From assembly GCA_031841125.1 (NCBI GenBank), contig CM063111.1, positions 37,646,955-37,710,954 of the forward strand: a stretch of 64,000 nucleotides of DNA, read 5' to 3'. How positions within the stretch are numbered: the stretch's first letter is position 1; every line of letters begins with the position of its first letter. A program made the translations under genes and the position numbers. Shown piece after piece: positions 55,299-64,000 of this stretch. Origin of the DNA: Acanthococcus lagerstroemiae. Its lineage: Eukaryota; Arthropoda; Insecta; Hemiptera; Eriococcidae. The notes under the pieces are model-generated. The model had not been told where the DNA came from, did no database searches, and was given only the letters and a program-made list of their open reading frames with translations.

Positions 55299-56505
55299 GA
55301 TGAAGGTTCATTGCTGCTGCGATTGAAAGTTAGGAGCGGTGGGAGGGTCAAAGGATAGGTACTTCGGGTACTCTTTCTCTTCCCGTGTTTTCGATTTTGT
55401 TATTCATGTCGTACAAAATTGTTCCTTCAAACTGTTTTCACCTAAATGAAATTTTTTGTGTTCTATTCCAATTTTTCCAGAAGGTTTACCCTCCCCAGAT
55501 TCGTCCAGGGGACGTGTGCCTTCTACCCTTCCCTTCAGGATCACTAACACAGTATCTCTACTACCAGAGCAGAGAAAACATCAAGCCTTAATTCTCTTTT
55601 TCCTTAAAAAATATAAGTATTACACTTTATGCCTAATGAATGTTCTTACCAAAATAATGACTTACAATTGAATAATAACTCACGTCTTCCAGCCACAAGG
55701 CTTGTGAAAAAATTAAGCCTATATCGCCCTCTATATCTTAAACTTAATTCATTGCCCCCTCCCCATTGGGTAAAAGGTCAAAGTACAATTCGTTTTCATT
55801 TCTGTAATATTTTATGACGTCGTTATGAGACCTAACAAAAGTATACATAATTACATGAGGTGAGCTTCCTAGCTCTCATCTGGGGAAAGGGAGAGCATGG
55901 GGCCGTAGAAAGGAGCACTGAGGCCGCAGCCGAGGACGTCATTAGGACGGTGGTAGCGGCCTTTGTTATTTCTTGTTGACAGAACTTTTCAGCACATTTT
56001 TCAGCAGTATTTAAATGATCGGCGTCTCAAATCAGATCATTGTAGTTGATTACAGTAGTGGTTATAAGTATTTTTAGGAGTTTTTTAATTTCAGCGTGCA
56101 TGTTGCTAGCAGAAGAACGCATCATATTTCTCTGTGCGGATACTGTGATTTTTAATTTCCAGGGTTGTACCTACTTAATTTCTTTGTTTTTAGGATCTCC
56201 AATCGGTAATATGTAAAACGGCAAAATTCCTTGGGAAAACGCTATCAGAAAGGCAGATCGAAAAGCTGTTGGTCCATTTGTCCTTTGAAAGTATGAAAAA
56301 CAACCGCGCAGTTAATTACGAGCCGTTAGTTGAAATTCACAAGAAATATAATTCAATGGAACAAGATGGAACTTTTATGAGATGTGGTAAAGTGGGCGGG
56401 TGGAAAGAAATAATGAGTTCCGCTATGAACGCGCGTTTCGATAAATGGGATGCAGAAAACGTGAAAGGCTCTGAATTCAGTTTGCAAAATTTGATCTCTT
56501 TTTGA
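45841..56505 (+). CDS. Cytosolic sulfotransferase, six exons, complete
   Basis: Transfers sulfate from PAPS to hydroxyl or amine groups of small molecules, in the cytosol. Exons: 45841-46042, 46881-46977, 48061-48244, 54057-54177, 54953-55047, 56194-56505; all introns are GT-AG and phases agree, giving 336 residues. The 5'-phosphosulfate loop PKSGTTW (65-71, K66) spans the first junction. The catalytic base is H143 in KTHVHF (usually KTHLPF). The 3'-phosphate site is YVTRNSRDTCVSYYHH (164-179; R167, S175), and the C-terminal loop is RCGKVGGWK (296-304; the common RKG is RCG here). Length is normal for insect enzymes. The substrate cannot be predicted. Introns are loaded with mobile DNA, notably the 5.8-kb third intron. 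Confidence 0.93.
46630..46800. other. Rearranged mitochondrial 16S rDNA insertion (NUMT)
   Basis: GACGAAAAGACCCTAAAAATTT near 46739 is the conserved domain of mitochondrial large-subunit rRNA in sense orientation. Just upstream, GTCGAACAGACTTTTAAATT and AATTTAATTCAACAT (46645-46698) match the opposite strand of the same gene. The two pieces are in opposite orientation, so the insertion is rearranged. It lies in sulfotransferase intron 1. A short LINE-like scrap (GRPWWGSKWRDEVE in the + frame, 46565-46610) precedes it. Confidence 0.65.
46881..46977 (+). CDS. Sulfotransferase exon 2
   Basis: Acceptor TTCTAG, donor GTAAGT. Encodes TTWTQEMVWCIANDVDLEAA and on to FPFLE; it completes the PAPS loop. 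Confidence 0.9.
46978..48060 (+). other. Sulfotransferase intron 2, no other gene
   Basis: Frames of 152 and 130 codons at 47013-47629 lack recognisable content. The part at ~47720-47990 (TATATAAC, then a CpG-containing stretch) has the feel of a solo LTR, but no paired ends or duplication were found. Confidence 0.4.
48061..48244 (+). CDS. Sulfotransferase exon 3
   Basis: Acceptor TTTGCAG, donor GTAGGT. Encodes the segment with SPRFIKTHVHFQLLPEKL and catalytic H143. Confidence 0.9.
48300..49235. other. Intron 3, first part, nothing recognised
   Basis: Spacer with a poly-G run near 48712; no gene or repeat structure. Confidence 0.4.
49244..50060. mobile_element. hAT-type MITE, copy C, in sulfotransferase intron 3
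   Basis: Same family as 776-1798: CAGAGTTGGGC at the left, GCCCAACTCTG at the right, GAATAATGAATAAC repeats, C/A-rich centre. A perfect 8-bp duplication CCCCGAAA lies at 49236-49243 and 50061-50068. Confidence 0.92.
50114..53622. mobile_element. Probable composite hAT-like element with GTAGCTACAG repeats
   Basis: The left end CAGTGTGGGGCAAAATGTAG is followed by TAGCTACAG/CAACTACAG repeats (to ~50260). The right side has the same repeats (53330-53610), ending AGCTACTGCCCAACACTG. This fits one hAT-type element split by later insertions, including the foldback at 51424-53149. The 8-bp flanks do not match convincingly (CTGGATTT versus CTGACGAC), so the two ends might belong to different copies. 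Confidence 0.4.
51424..53149. mobile_element. 1.7-kb foldback element made of tandem repeats
   Basis: The outermost ~55 bp are inverted: GTGTTATATTATACAGGTGG at the left and its complement at the right, each followed by a CACCAAATGTG block. Both arms are filled with imperfect ~45-50-bp units such as GATGATTTCCAAAGAATTT plus CATCAGAAATNTTCGG, in opposite orientation either side of ~52140. Transcribed through, it would form a long double-stranded hairpin. The Phe/Ile/Ser-rich frames inside are repeat artefacts. Confidence 0.85.
53689..53795 (-). repeat. Dispersed repeat, copy 2
   Basis: Inverted match to 8493-8598 (see that entry). Its neighbourhood has a direct repeat of TATGTTCCTTGTAT at ~53668 and ~53800. 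Confidence 0.65.
53876..53900. repeat. (CTGA)n microsatellite
   Basis: Five to six CTGA units, then CTGGACTAACTGGACTGA. Confidence 0.85.
54057..54177 (+). CDS. Sulfotransferase exon 4
   Basis: Acceptor TTTGTAG, donor GTGACG. Encodes IIYVTRNSRDTCVSYYHH, the 3'-phosphate-binding motif, then LLEGFKGDFDMFCNLFLNG. Confidence 0.9.
54665..54830 (-). mobile_element. Fragment related to the centre of the CAGAGTTGGGC MITEs
   Basis: On the minus strand it matches the inner part of copy A (about 1450-1545): AGTCGAAAATTGA and ATATTAGAGGACTATGTAAA are shared, with poly-G/poly-C boundaries. It is probably the nested inner MITE on its own, in intron 4. Confidence 0.6.
54953..55047 (+). CDS. Sulfotransferase exon 5
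   Basis: Acceptor TTGCAG, donor GTAAAA. Encodes FGPFWDHVLGYWAQKDNPN and LLLTYEEMKK, typical of the family. Confidence 0.92.
55240..55298. repeat. (AAT)n microsatellite
   Basis: AATAATAATAAT run in sulfotransferase intron 5. Confidence 0.95.
55299..56193. other. Rest of sulfotransferase intron 5
   Basis: Frames under 75 codons only. Nothing recognised. Confidence 0.4.
56194..56505 (+). CDS. Sulfotransferase exon 6 with stop
   Basis: Acceptor TTTTTAG. Encodes residues 234-336, including FMRCGKVGGWKEIMS, and ends at TGA 56503-56505. Confidence 0.9.
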   Translation, partial: DLQSVICKTAKFLGKTLSERQIEKLLVHLSFESMKNNRAVNYEPLVEIHKKYNSMEQDGTFMRCGKVGGWKEIMSSAMNARFDKWDAENVKGSEFSLQNLISF

Positions 56506-56579
56506 TAATTAGATGTGATTTCGACCGATTTCCACAGATGCGATATGTATTTGAAACAATTTTGCGTAATAATAATCTC

Positions 56580-56589
56580 AATAAATAAA
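56580..56589 (+). terminator. Polyadenylation signal of the sulfotransferase gene
   Basis: Overlapping AATAAA hexamers (AATAAATAAA) lie about 75 bp past the stop codon. Confidence 0.6.
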
Positions 56590-57019
56590 ATTTCGGGTCA
56601 GTATATTGTTTAAGTTTGCAAAGTAAATACAACAGGTGATAAAAACACAGATACTCCGTGAAATCTAAATGTTGTAATCCGATCTCGTCTTTCACAACAA
56701 CGACGACTCTTGAAAACTCGTGCTGTGATAACAAAATGATAATAATAATCGAACGTTACACGGCGGTTGCCAAATCTCTATCTATACGAACGATGAAGAA
56801 AATGAAACGAATGAAAAATGAGTTCTTCGAAAGAAGTAACGAACCATATATGGAAGAAAAGTATACACGATGAAGTATTTCTATCTGAGTAGAAGAAAAT
56901 GTTAGTCCACTTACAAAATAATTTGAACTATGAAAAATATTAAGTAGCGATACACATTGCACGTTGACGCAATTGAAACTTGAGATGCCTACGAATTGGT
57001 AAAACTAGCTCATTTGTGG

Positions 57020-57625
57020 AAACACTTGAGTAAGACTTGAGGAGGACTACTAGAAACGGGCATTTGGGGAAAAAAGTGAATGAGTAAATGGCACCTGAGA
57101 AAGGTGAGGGATCCTTAGAATATCGCGGGGATCCAAAAAAGTGTAAATAATTCGGATAGAAGTCATACTAGCGGGAGAAAGCGGGTGAGGAAGAATGGAT
57201 TATCATTCTGGGGAAGAGTGCGGAAAGAGGTGAAAAGAACTTTGATGGAGCCAAATTCTTCCTATATCAGCTACAAGAAGGTGAAATTGACTCGGGCCTG
57301 GAAAACACTCGAGTGAGACTCGAGGAGACCTGTTGGAGAATTACATTTGGGATAAAATTGAAAAAATTAATGGCAAACCTTACGACTGGTGAGGGATCTT
57401 TAGGATCAAGAAGAGTCTAAAACGATAAAATTGACTCGGATCTGGGTCATACTTGCATGAGGATGGCAGTCAGGAAACATGGGCTAATTGTTTGGGGAAA
57501 AGTAGAAAGGGATAGGTGTCCTTTGATGGTGATAAATTTTTCCTTATCTTATACTGGTTGCAAAAAGGTAAAAGTAACTTGGGCCTGAAAAAAAAAAAAA
57601 AAGACTTGAGGAGGGGAAAAAAGTG
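57020..57625. repeat. Diverged tandem repeat, period ~282 bp
   Basis: Two full units and the start of a third. CACTTGAGTAAGACTTGAGG (about 57024), CACTCGAGTGAGACTCGAGG (about 57308) and AGACTTGAGGAGG (about 57601) mark the unit starts. GAGGGATC(C/T)TTAG, TTGACTCGG and CTTTGATGG recur at matching places. Confidence 0.75.
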
Positions 57626-57699
57626 TAATATATTATTTTATACTACTTGATCAGAAAGGCAATGTTTACATTGGTGTTTCATGGACGACAAGAAGCGTC

Positions 57700-57886
57700 C
57701 ATCATTCAAGCATCGAGTGCTAACAAAACCTGCATGTAAAATAAACGTCCCTCAATGTGAAGCGTGTTTACATGAAAAAATTGCTCGCCAGTAATTTCGT
57801 ATTGGGGAGTCGAACCCGCGTCCATTGAAACATTTGACTGAAATGCAGCGATCGTCTCTAACCACTCGGCCACGGAGCGATTTACA
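57700..57886 (-). mobile_element. tRNA-related SINE
   Basis: On the minus strand, A box TGGCCGAGTGG (about 57871) and B box GGTTCGACTCC (about 57813) have tRNA-like spacing. The acceptor-stem ends do not pair, and non-tRNA sequence follows, so it is a SINE head and not a tRNA gene. The 3' limit is uncertain. Confidence 0.55.
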
Positions 57887-58149
57887 AAATAGCGACTTAA
57901 GAACGCATTTAAATATTCACGATGTAGTACAGATGCCCAAAAATGGGCAGAGGTACTTACACACACATTTGGTCGACAATCGGCGCAAAATGTGCCTGCC
58001 CATTTGAATTTTTCAAACACTTTATTCCTCTTTAAATAGATCAGCGCCGCCGCATGTTTTTCGACTGTCGTCGCAACATACGCTTATTTTATTTTTGTAA
58101 GTAGTTTATAGACGCATACCCACTTTTTTTTCTTCAACGTACCGGCGCC

Positions 58150-58216
58150 GCAGCGTCAAAATGGCAGCGGCGCACTGGGCATTTGCCCGAATTGCCCTAT
58201 GGCCCGTCCGCCCCTG
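58150..58216 (-). mobile_element. hAT-type terminus
   Basis: Read on the minus strand it starts CAGGGGCGGACGGGCCATAG, followed by AGGGCAATTCGGGCAAATGC, a common hAT end type similar to the MITE at 23793. The partner end was not found. Confidence 0.45.
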
Positions 58217-58459
58217 AGCCAAATTGTCCAGGGTCGGGACTGCTGGTCACAGTTTACCTGCAGCAACGGCCCTGAATTTAACCAAAGTACATATAGAATT
58301 TCCGTAAATTTTACAGTCATGCAAATAAGCTAATTATTTTATTGTTTAAAACAAAGGACGCCCAAGCTACCTAATTCAAAATTGGAAGCAAGGAAGTGGA
58401 AGGCGACGTATTCGTATGTATATGTTTCTTTTTATGATAATTTAATAAGAATTTCTGTT

Positions 58460-59033
58460 CTTACGCGTCTGCCGAGAGGCGGTGAAATTTACATAAAAAA
58501 GCACTATCCGAAGATGGAGCTATAGACTGCACTATACATGTGTACAGCGAAATTCGATAAAATGAGAAGGGAAAGAATCGTGTCGGCTTCGAAGATTCGT
58601 AATTTCGGTGCTCACATTTGATAACGTCAAAATAGGGAAGAAGGACGCTGATAAATTCGCACATATTTGGCGCTCGAAAAAAGTAGAGGAAGATGCCGCG
58701 AAATATCGCGACGATCGAGACGGTTTTGCGAGCTCCAGAAGAGTACGTTTGATTTCGGAGACCATAAAACGACGAAGAACGAAGCGGAGATACGCCATAA
58801 AATCGCGCTATACAAAATACCGTAACATATTGCGCACTTTTGATCGTTCGCTCTGCGAATTGGACGGACAAATAGAAAAACACGAGATGGCAGACGGTGC
58901 CGGTGCTCATACAAGTACCCTGTGCAGTGAGCAGTTCGGGGCTAATGAAATCGTTTTCCAGTGTTGTAACAAAAGAATACAGCATTTTAAAACATCGCAG
59001 ATGTAGGATTTTTCTGAATACGGCACAAATCAA
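58460..59033. other. Open frames on both strands, function unknown
   Basis: A 190-codon frame (minus, 58461-59033) and a 132-codon frame (plus, 58608-59006) overlap over nearly their whole length. The plus frame is rich in Lys/Arg/Asp (for example ADKFAHIWRSKKVEEDAAKY), the minus in Phe/Ser/Arg. Neither resembles a family I know, and no splice sites clearly bound them. One might be a host exon, more likely the plus one. Confidence 0.25.
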
Positions 59034-59397
59034 AGTATAAATTTCTTATTACGACGATGTACGAGTGTGTATGTGTAGTCCACCAATACCTTTCTTTATG
59101 GTTGATTTGATTAATCCTGTTCTCGAGAATCTTATTTCGGAAATTTATTATAATGTTTCGTGAACAAACGAAGTAAATTCTGTCCAATTATTTTGTAATT
59201 CTGTAAAACATTGAAGCCTTCGTAAAAATTTGAATTTTTATACACGATGAGGATTCAAATCTATACGCTAAATATTTCCGCGAACAAAATAGGTAAGGTG
59301 CCATACCTGAAATACGCCAGGATGCCTAATCAGGCCACCTACCGATATCTCTGTAACTAGCGACCCTACCGTTAACATGAAGTAGTAGGTTACGCTT

Positions 59398-59547
59398 CTA
59401 CACGTATTAGAGCTCTATAACTTCGTGTGAGTACGATCGTCCGCCATTTTGACTCCAACCGCGCCCGTCGGCATCCACGGGTAAGGTTGACGTCCAAAAG
59501 GCGGACGATTGTACTCACACGAAGTTATAGAGCTCTATACGTATGTG
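59398..59547. repeat. Foldback hairpin element
   Basis: Arms of ~55-60 bp: the left contains AGAGCTCTATAACTTCGTGT and GAGTACGATCGTCCGCC; the right (59484-59545) contains the complements with few mismatches. Loop of ~25 nt. A MITE or a small-RNA hairpin. Confidence 0.75.
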
Positions 59548-60325
59548 GTCTGTGCCCTCAATATCACCTTTGTGGTTTGTATTTGAAATCCAAACGAGTG
59601 TTTTTAATTTTTTTGGTGCCTAATGCTGAAAGATGAGTTGAGGAAACTAATGAATTCTCAAATTGAAACATTTTGTTTGCGGTAAGTATTTTATCAATTG
59701 ACTTGATTCTTTTTCTTCATAATTCACCTAATTATTACCACAAATAACTTTTTTTAAAATACTTCTTACTCGTTAAAAATTGGGATACTGTGGTCCTAAA
59801 TACGCCACTTGTTATCATAATTTCAATTGTTTTTTGACAGATTTTCATTCAGTGAGCAGATGCAGAAAGCTTTAGACAAAGTCTCGAATAAAAATTCGTG
59901 TTTCGAGAGCCAGCACCAAAATACAACATTCGAAGAAGAACACTAACAAAACACTATAACGTTGATGTCTGATCGTGAACTTAGAAGGCGCTGATGGCCT
60001 TACTGCAGACGACTTCACTCTGTTTTTCCCAATTGCAATAAAATTATATTTTCTTCAAAACGTTAATGTATTTTTCAACCTCATTTAAATTTAGTTACGT
60101 ACGTATTTTTATTACAATGTTAAGTAGTGGCGTGATCTGGAACGCCGATTCGCTATTACCTTAATTTTTATATGAATAAAAAGTGATTTCGATTCTGTTG
60201 TTGTTGAATTTAAAATTATAAAAAATGGTTACGTACATACAGGTATATGGCAGAAGAATGTTTTCGAATATGTTTGAAAATATTCTCCAAGCTAGAAGAA
60301 ACAAGAATTAGGAAATTTTTGGAAC
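59548..60325. other. Intergenic, nothing recognised
   Basis: AT-rich spacer without a supported gene. Confidence 0.4.
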
Positions 60326-60329
60326 TGTA

Positions 60330-61560
60330 GCAACCTCCAAAACAAGCTGGTTTTAAAAGAGGTTACTCCACTCTTAATCGCCTTCATTAATCAAATTTTA
60401 GAAAAATCACAAGAATATGGAATGGAGTTCAACCTCGCATTTACTGACAAAAACAAAGCCTTCGACTCTCTTGACTATAAATTCATTCTAAAGTCACTGC
60501 AAACCCCCGAAGCCGCATTACAACAGACAGAATTGGCTCGTACTTCGAAATAAAAAAAGGTGTTCGCCAAGGGGATCCATTGTCTCCCATTTTATTTAAT
60601 ACAGCTTTGGAAGAGATCCTAAGAAAGGTATAGAATGGAAAGACAAAGGTCTACAGATAAATGGAATAAAGCAACCAACTTGAGATTTGCAGACAATATA
60701 TAGTACTTACATCGGAATCAGTGGAGGAGCTGGTAGGAATGATTAAAGAGTTGAACAAGGAAGGGGAAACGCCGGGATTGTCAATAAACATAGGAAAATT
60801 AAAAATTATAACTACCCCCCCCCCCCAAAAAAAAAAAAAAGTGGAAAAGAAAGAACTGGAAATAGTATTGGAAACAATCTACCTGGAACAAACAATTTCT
60901 TAGAAAATACAACAGAAAAAGAAATAAATCGTAGGATCACTCTAGCATGGAAAACATTTTCGGCTCTCAAACATATCTTTAAAGGAAACTTCAAAAATGA
61001 CCAAAAAAGCGAATTCTTGAATATGTGTGTCACTCCTGTTCTTACGTACGGCTCCCCTACCTGGTCTCTTACCTCAAGACTAATAAAAAGAATATAAATT
61101 GCTTAAAATTCAATGATGAGGTCAATTCTAGGATGTAAATTAAAATATCACAACCATTAACAACAGACTACCCAATATGAAAAACAGGATACAGACCATC
61201 CGAAATCTGAAATGGGGATGGGCAGGTCACGTAGTCAGGCTACCTCCCAACCGATGGGCATACTAAACCACGTTCTGGTTTCCAGGACACAAAAAAAGGA
61301 AAAGAGGAAATCCCAAAATTAGGTGGAGGGACGAGCTTGATCTGTTCCTAAAGAACAAACAATTCCAGTGAATAGAGCAGGAACGAAAGGAATGGGAGAG
61401 GATGAGATGCACCTTTACCCGATATGGGCCGGGGGTACATTCAGGGTATGGGCTGCTAATAGCGTATACAAACAGGAACGAAATGTAGTAGGTATAAATA
61501 GACCATAAAAATATGGTGTGTCGGCAAAACACCCATTATGTACTTTCAAATAAAGGTTAT
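60330..61560 (+). pseudogene. LINE reverse transcriptase remnant
   Basis: Broken + frames encode in order the reverse transcriptase motifs: FNLAFTDKNKAFDSLDY (first Asp region), GVRQGDPLSPILFNTALEE (motif B), LRFADN (the YADD region, with YADD altered to FADN), then VTPVLTYGSPTWSLTSR (thumb) and the C-terminal KWGWAGHVVRLPPNRWA with WRDELDLFLKN. Stops and shifts are frequent, so it is inactive. It ends near CAAATAAAGGTTATTGAG at ~61545. It has no N-terminal endonuclease in the window and differs from the RNase H-bearing LINE at 6.4 kb. Confidence 0.8.
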
Positions 61561-61869
61561 TGAGTTTGCGGTGACCCCGTCCTCGCGAATGTATATTTTC
61601 GTATAAATCCTCCTGCCTTGCTATTTCCTGTATAGCACGGAGCCAACGTCTCACAAACGTCTTTTGCTTCCTGCATTTCCGATTTGTGATATTTTCTACA
61701 ACACGCTACTCTTCTTACTTATTGTCCTTTTTTCTTCCCCCGATTGGTCAGGCAGGACATTAGTTTCAGTTCAATTCAGTTACAGCAGAGTTGTAGTTTA
61801 TCCTTTTAGCCCTGGCTTGCAGATCCATTTATTTTATTGATCAATTAATATACGCGCTTTTTCTACATG

Positions 61870-61887
61870 CTCTCTCTCTCTCTCTCT
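61870..61887. repeat. (CT)n microsatellite
   Basis: Nine CT units followed by poly-T. Confidence 0.9.
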
Positions 61888-61889
61888 TT

Positions 61890-63960
61890 TTTTTATTTTT
61901 TTTTTAAATTATTTATTTGTATACCATCGCTCCAGTTTAAACTAAATGCCATAACTTTTTAAAGGTTAACTAACTTCAGTGGAATTGGAGAGAATTGGAG
62001 AAAAAAATCTCCCGTAAGGTGGCGTTACTAGTCAAGCACCTTATACCTCCTACAGATGTCTCCTAAAATCACAAGCGTAATTTTCACGCAATATACAGCG
62101 CAAAATTGATAGGCAACCAAAGTTACTCCAGTGCGTAGATAATTACCTATGGCATGGTTTAAAGGCACAACATTTTTTGTCTTTTTTTTACAGTTGTACT
62201 GTTCTTACAGTATGGATAATTCTGAATAGAATAGTGTTGGCAGACATGGGTAACTCGCATCCCCTTCCCCCACATCTTCCTCCATTCCTTGCAATTTATA
62301 CGTGTAAGAAACAAAATTCTGGATAGACTTTATTTTTTTAAACATGGTGTGAGCATCTCTATCGGACTAATTTCTAATGCTAGAGTAACACAAAGTTAAG
62401 CTAGGCCTAAGCATCTTCACTCATGTCTCTCAAAAGTTAAACTCAATCCGTCTCCAGTTGCACTCCAGTCATCCTCTTGGAACTTCAGCTCGAGGTTACT
62501 AAACTCTGTTATACCTCAGCTCCAGGGTACACAACCTTCTCGTGCGTTACTGTCATTGACCACTGCCACTGCAGCCTCAACAACTAGTGCCAGCTGCTGA
62601 GTGCTGAACTGTCACTAATTACCACCTCAGCAGCAATAACAAACAGAAACAAATCTTGGCAGTGTCTCCGAACGCATCGATTGTAGCATGATCGGCTTAC
62701 ACCAGCAAAACGCGTCCATCCGCCCCCCGCACCAAGGAACGAGCTTGTTATTAGCTCCAACGTGCAATGAGCCTGAATGCATCGGTTTTCTGTTGGCAGT
62801 ACACCAGTTTGACCTATACAGTCAGACTAGTCCATATTTGACCTGACAATCCGACTCTGGCTTTAGGTAGTCAGTCCGACAATTCAACTGTAGATGCGAA
62901 ACCGAGAGTATAAGCACGCGGCCCGTCTCTCCTATAAAGTTAGATGGAGGATCGTTCCCAGCATGAAGACACAAACAGTTCCTTCCATGCCAGCTATGAG
63001 GTGCAATGGGTAGCCTGGAGCCGCAACCCCGTACCCTATTGTAGTACCACCACAGACCATTCCACCATGGCTTCCCAGATCTGACCATTAACAGCTGGTA
63101 CTGCCCATACGTCAGGCCTGCAATTGTACCCGCATTAGAATGGGGACGGGAATTCCCATTAGTGAGTACATACTGATGTACGGAAACCGGTCGGAGGATA
63201 ATTGGCGTCCTCTCTATTCGTACAAGTCGCCGAGACTGATGAAATTTTGAAAATTCTACACACTTCGTCTCAAGACTTATGTTAATGGAGTGTAAGTAAT
63301 TGGTTATTTCACCCTCCCCGACGAAAAATTGTAAAAGGCCATTTTTATAGAGTATTGGGATCTGAGTAATTGTTTTTTGAATTTTTTCTTGATTTTTTGA
63401 TACAGGCAATTGGGAGCGAGTTATGGACACAAGGACCAGATTTTTAGGCTTTTATCCACTGTACTACCGGAGACTCGGGTTAGAGGGCGGTACTTTTTTC
63501 TTTCATCAGACCAATAACCTGAACATTTGAGCCAAACATCAGCTTCATATGATTTTCTTCTAAAGTGATGCCTTTTTTAGGTTACAGTGACCAATATAAG
63601 TAAGTATCGAAGTATAGACAAAATTTCGGGTTAGAAAATGTTTTTGATTAAATTTAATATAAAATTTAATTTTTGAAAATTTTTTAAACCTTGAAAGTAA
63701 TTTACGCACTTTTAAAAATTATTCTTATAATATGGGTACTTTGAAATCAAATTCGATCTCTTAAGCAAGTTAAAAATGTAGGATTGTACAATATCGATGC
63801 TACAAAAAACACCGAGTACGAACAATAATGCAGTCATAAAGTTATATTTTGTTTGTATTTTTCTTTAAAACGTTGAATTTGAATTTCCCAATCATACAAG
63901 AAAATTATATAAGTGAGATTACGTAACACTTATTTCATAAACTGAGGAGCTGTTATGTCG
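61890..63960. other. Intergenic, one unsupported frame
   Basis: A 202-codon minus frame at 62822-63430 contains no recognisable domain (a Trp-rich GKPWWNGLWWYYNRV patch is its only notable part). The remainder is AT-rich spacer. Confidence 0.35.
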
Positions 63961-63970
63961 TGATATAATA

Positions 63971-64000
63971 CGAGGAGCGTTCAAGAAGTAAGGTAACAAA
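63971..64000 (+). mobile_element. Start of a mariner-type element, cut by window end
   Basis: TA followed by CGAGGAGCGTTCAAGAAGTA and AGGTAACAAA resembles the inverted repeat end of mariner elements; the rest lies beyond the window. Confidence 0.5.

Noticed and set aside
57800..57886. Functional tRNA gene on the minus strand
   Set aside because: The 5' and 3' ends do not pair as an acceptor stem; better explained as a SINE head.
58461..59033. 190-residue gene on the minus strand
   Set aside because: It overlaps an open plus-strand frame almost entirely and has no recognisable feature; kept only as an uncertain region.
59380..59400. let-7-like word TGAAGTAGTAGGTTACG
   Set aside because: It differs from let-7 in the seed, and the expected complementary arm is absent; the nearby hairpin does not include it in a stem.
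62822..63430. 202-residue gene on the minus strand
   Set aside because: No domain, signal, splice or neighbour support; a frame of this length can occur by chance in 64 kb.

Overview
The window is nuclear DNA of an animal, almost certainly an arthropod and probably an insect. It holds one six-exon host gene with GT-AG introns, a rearranged piece of mitochondrial 16S rDNA of insect type, and a dense load of hAT, mariner, LINE, SINE and Polinton/Maverick elements. The mix would suit a hemipteran, but that is a guess. Host genes are sparse, and most of the sequence is transposon debris and AT-rich spacer.

Layout. 1-25.9 kb is repeat-rich and has no host gene I can support. It contains hAT-type MITEs (776-1798, 4083 onward, 15260-15964, 23793-24146), a tRNA-derived SINE inside one MITE (4401-4620), LINE remnants (6.3-7.3, 10.1-10.9, 11.15-11.6 and 12.4-12.7 kb), an internally deleted mariner carrying a small foldback insertion (14088-15079), a minisatellite (17.46-17.8 kb) and a complete-ended hAT with a long transposase frame (19538-21875). 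25941-41399 is a 15.46-kb Polinton flanked by a perfect 6-bp target duplication (CCTTTT). 41.4-45.8 kb holds two MITEs and the upstream region of the host gene. 45841-56505 is a complete cytosolic sulfotransferase gene on the + strand. Its introns carry a mitochondrial insertion, a hAT MITE and a 1.7-kb foldback element. 56.5-64 kb has a diverged tandem repeat, a tRNA-related SINE, a foldback hairpin, a LINE reverse-transcriptase remnant and the start of another mariner at the window edge.

The Polinton is the main system. Its inner genes all lie on the minus strand, in this order from the right: a 151-residue unknown, protein-primed DNA polymerase B, an FtsK/HerA-type packaging ATPase, a conserved unknown split by a frameshift, a coiled-coil protein, a retrovirus-like integrase, a phospholipase A2-domain protein with a hydrophobic segment and basic tail, an adenovirus-type protease, a penton-like minor capsid protein and a double jelly-roll major capsid protein. 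This is a replication, integration and virion-assembly set. A further gene of unknown function lies inside the ~1.5-kb terminal inverted repeats and is therefore present twice; the right copy is open, and the left copy has two one-base deletions. The terminal repeats are nearly identical, so the insertion looks recent. At least two genes (protease and the split unknown) carry single-base shifts in homopolymers, which may be real decay or assembly error.

Unusual points are a TATAA-type block abutting the start codon of nearly every Polinton gene, a GC-rich non-coding island between polymerase and the 151-residue gene, the repeat-built phospholipase protein, and several hAT MITE families that share a TIR core but have different subterminal repeats.
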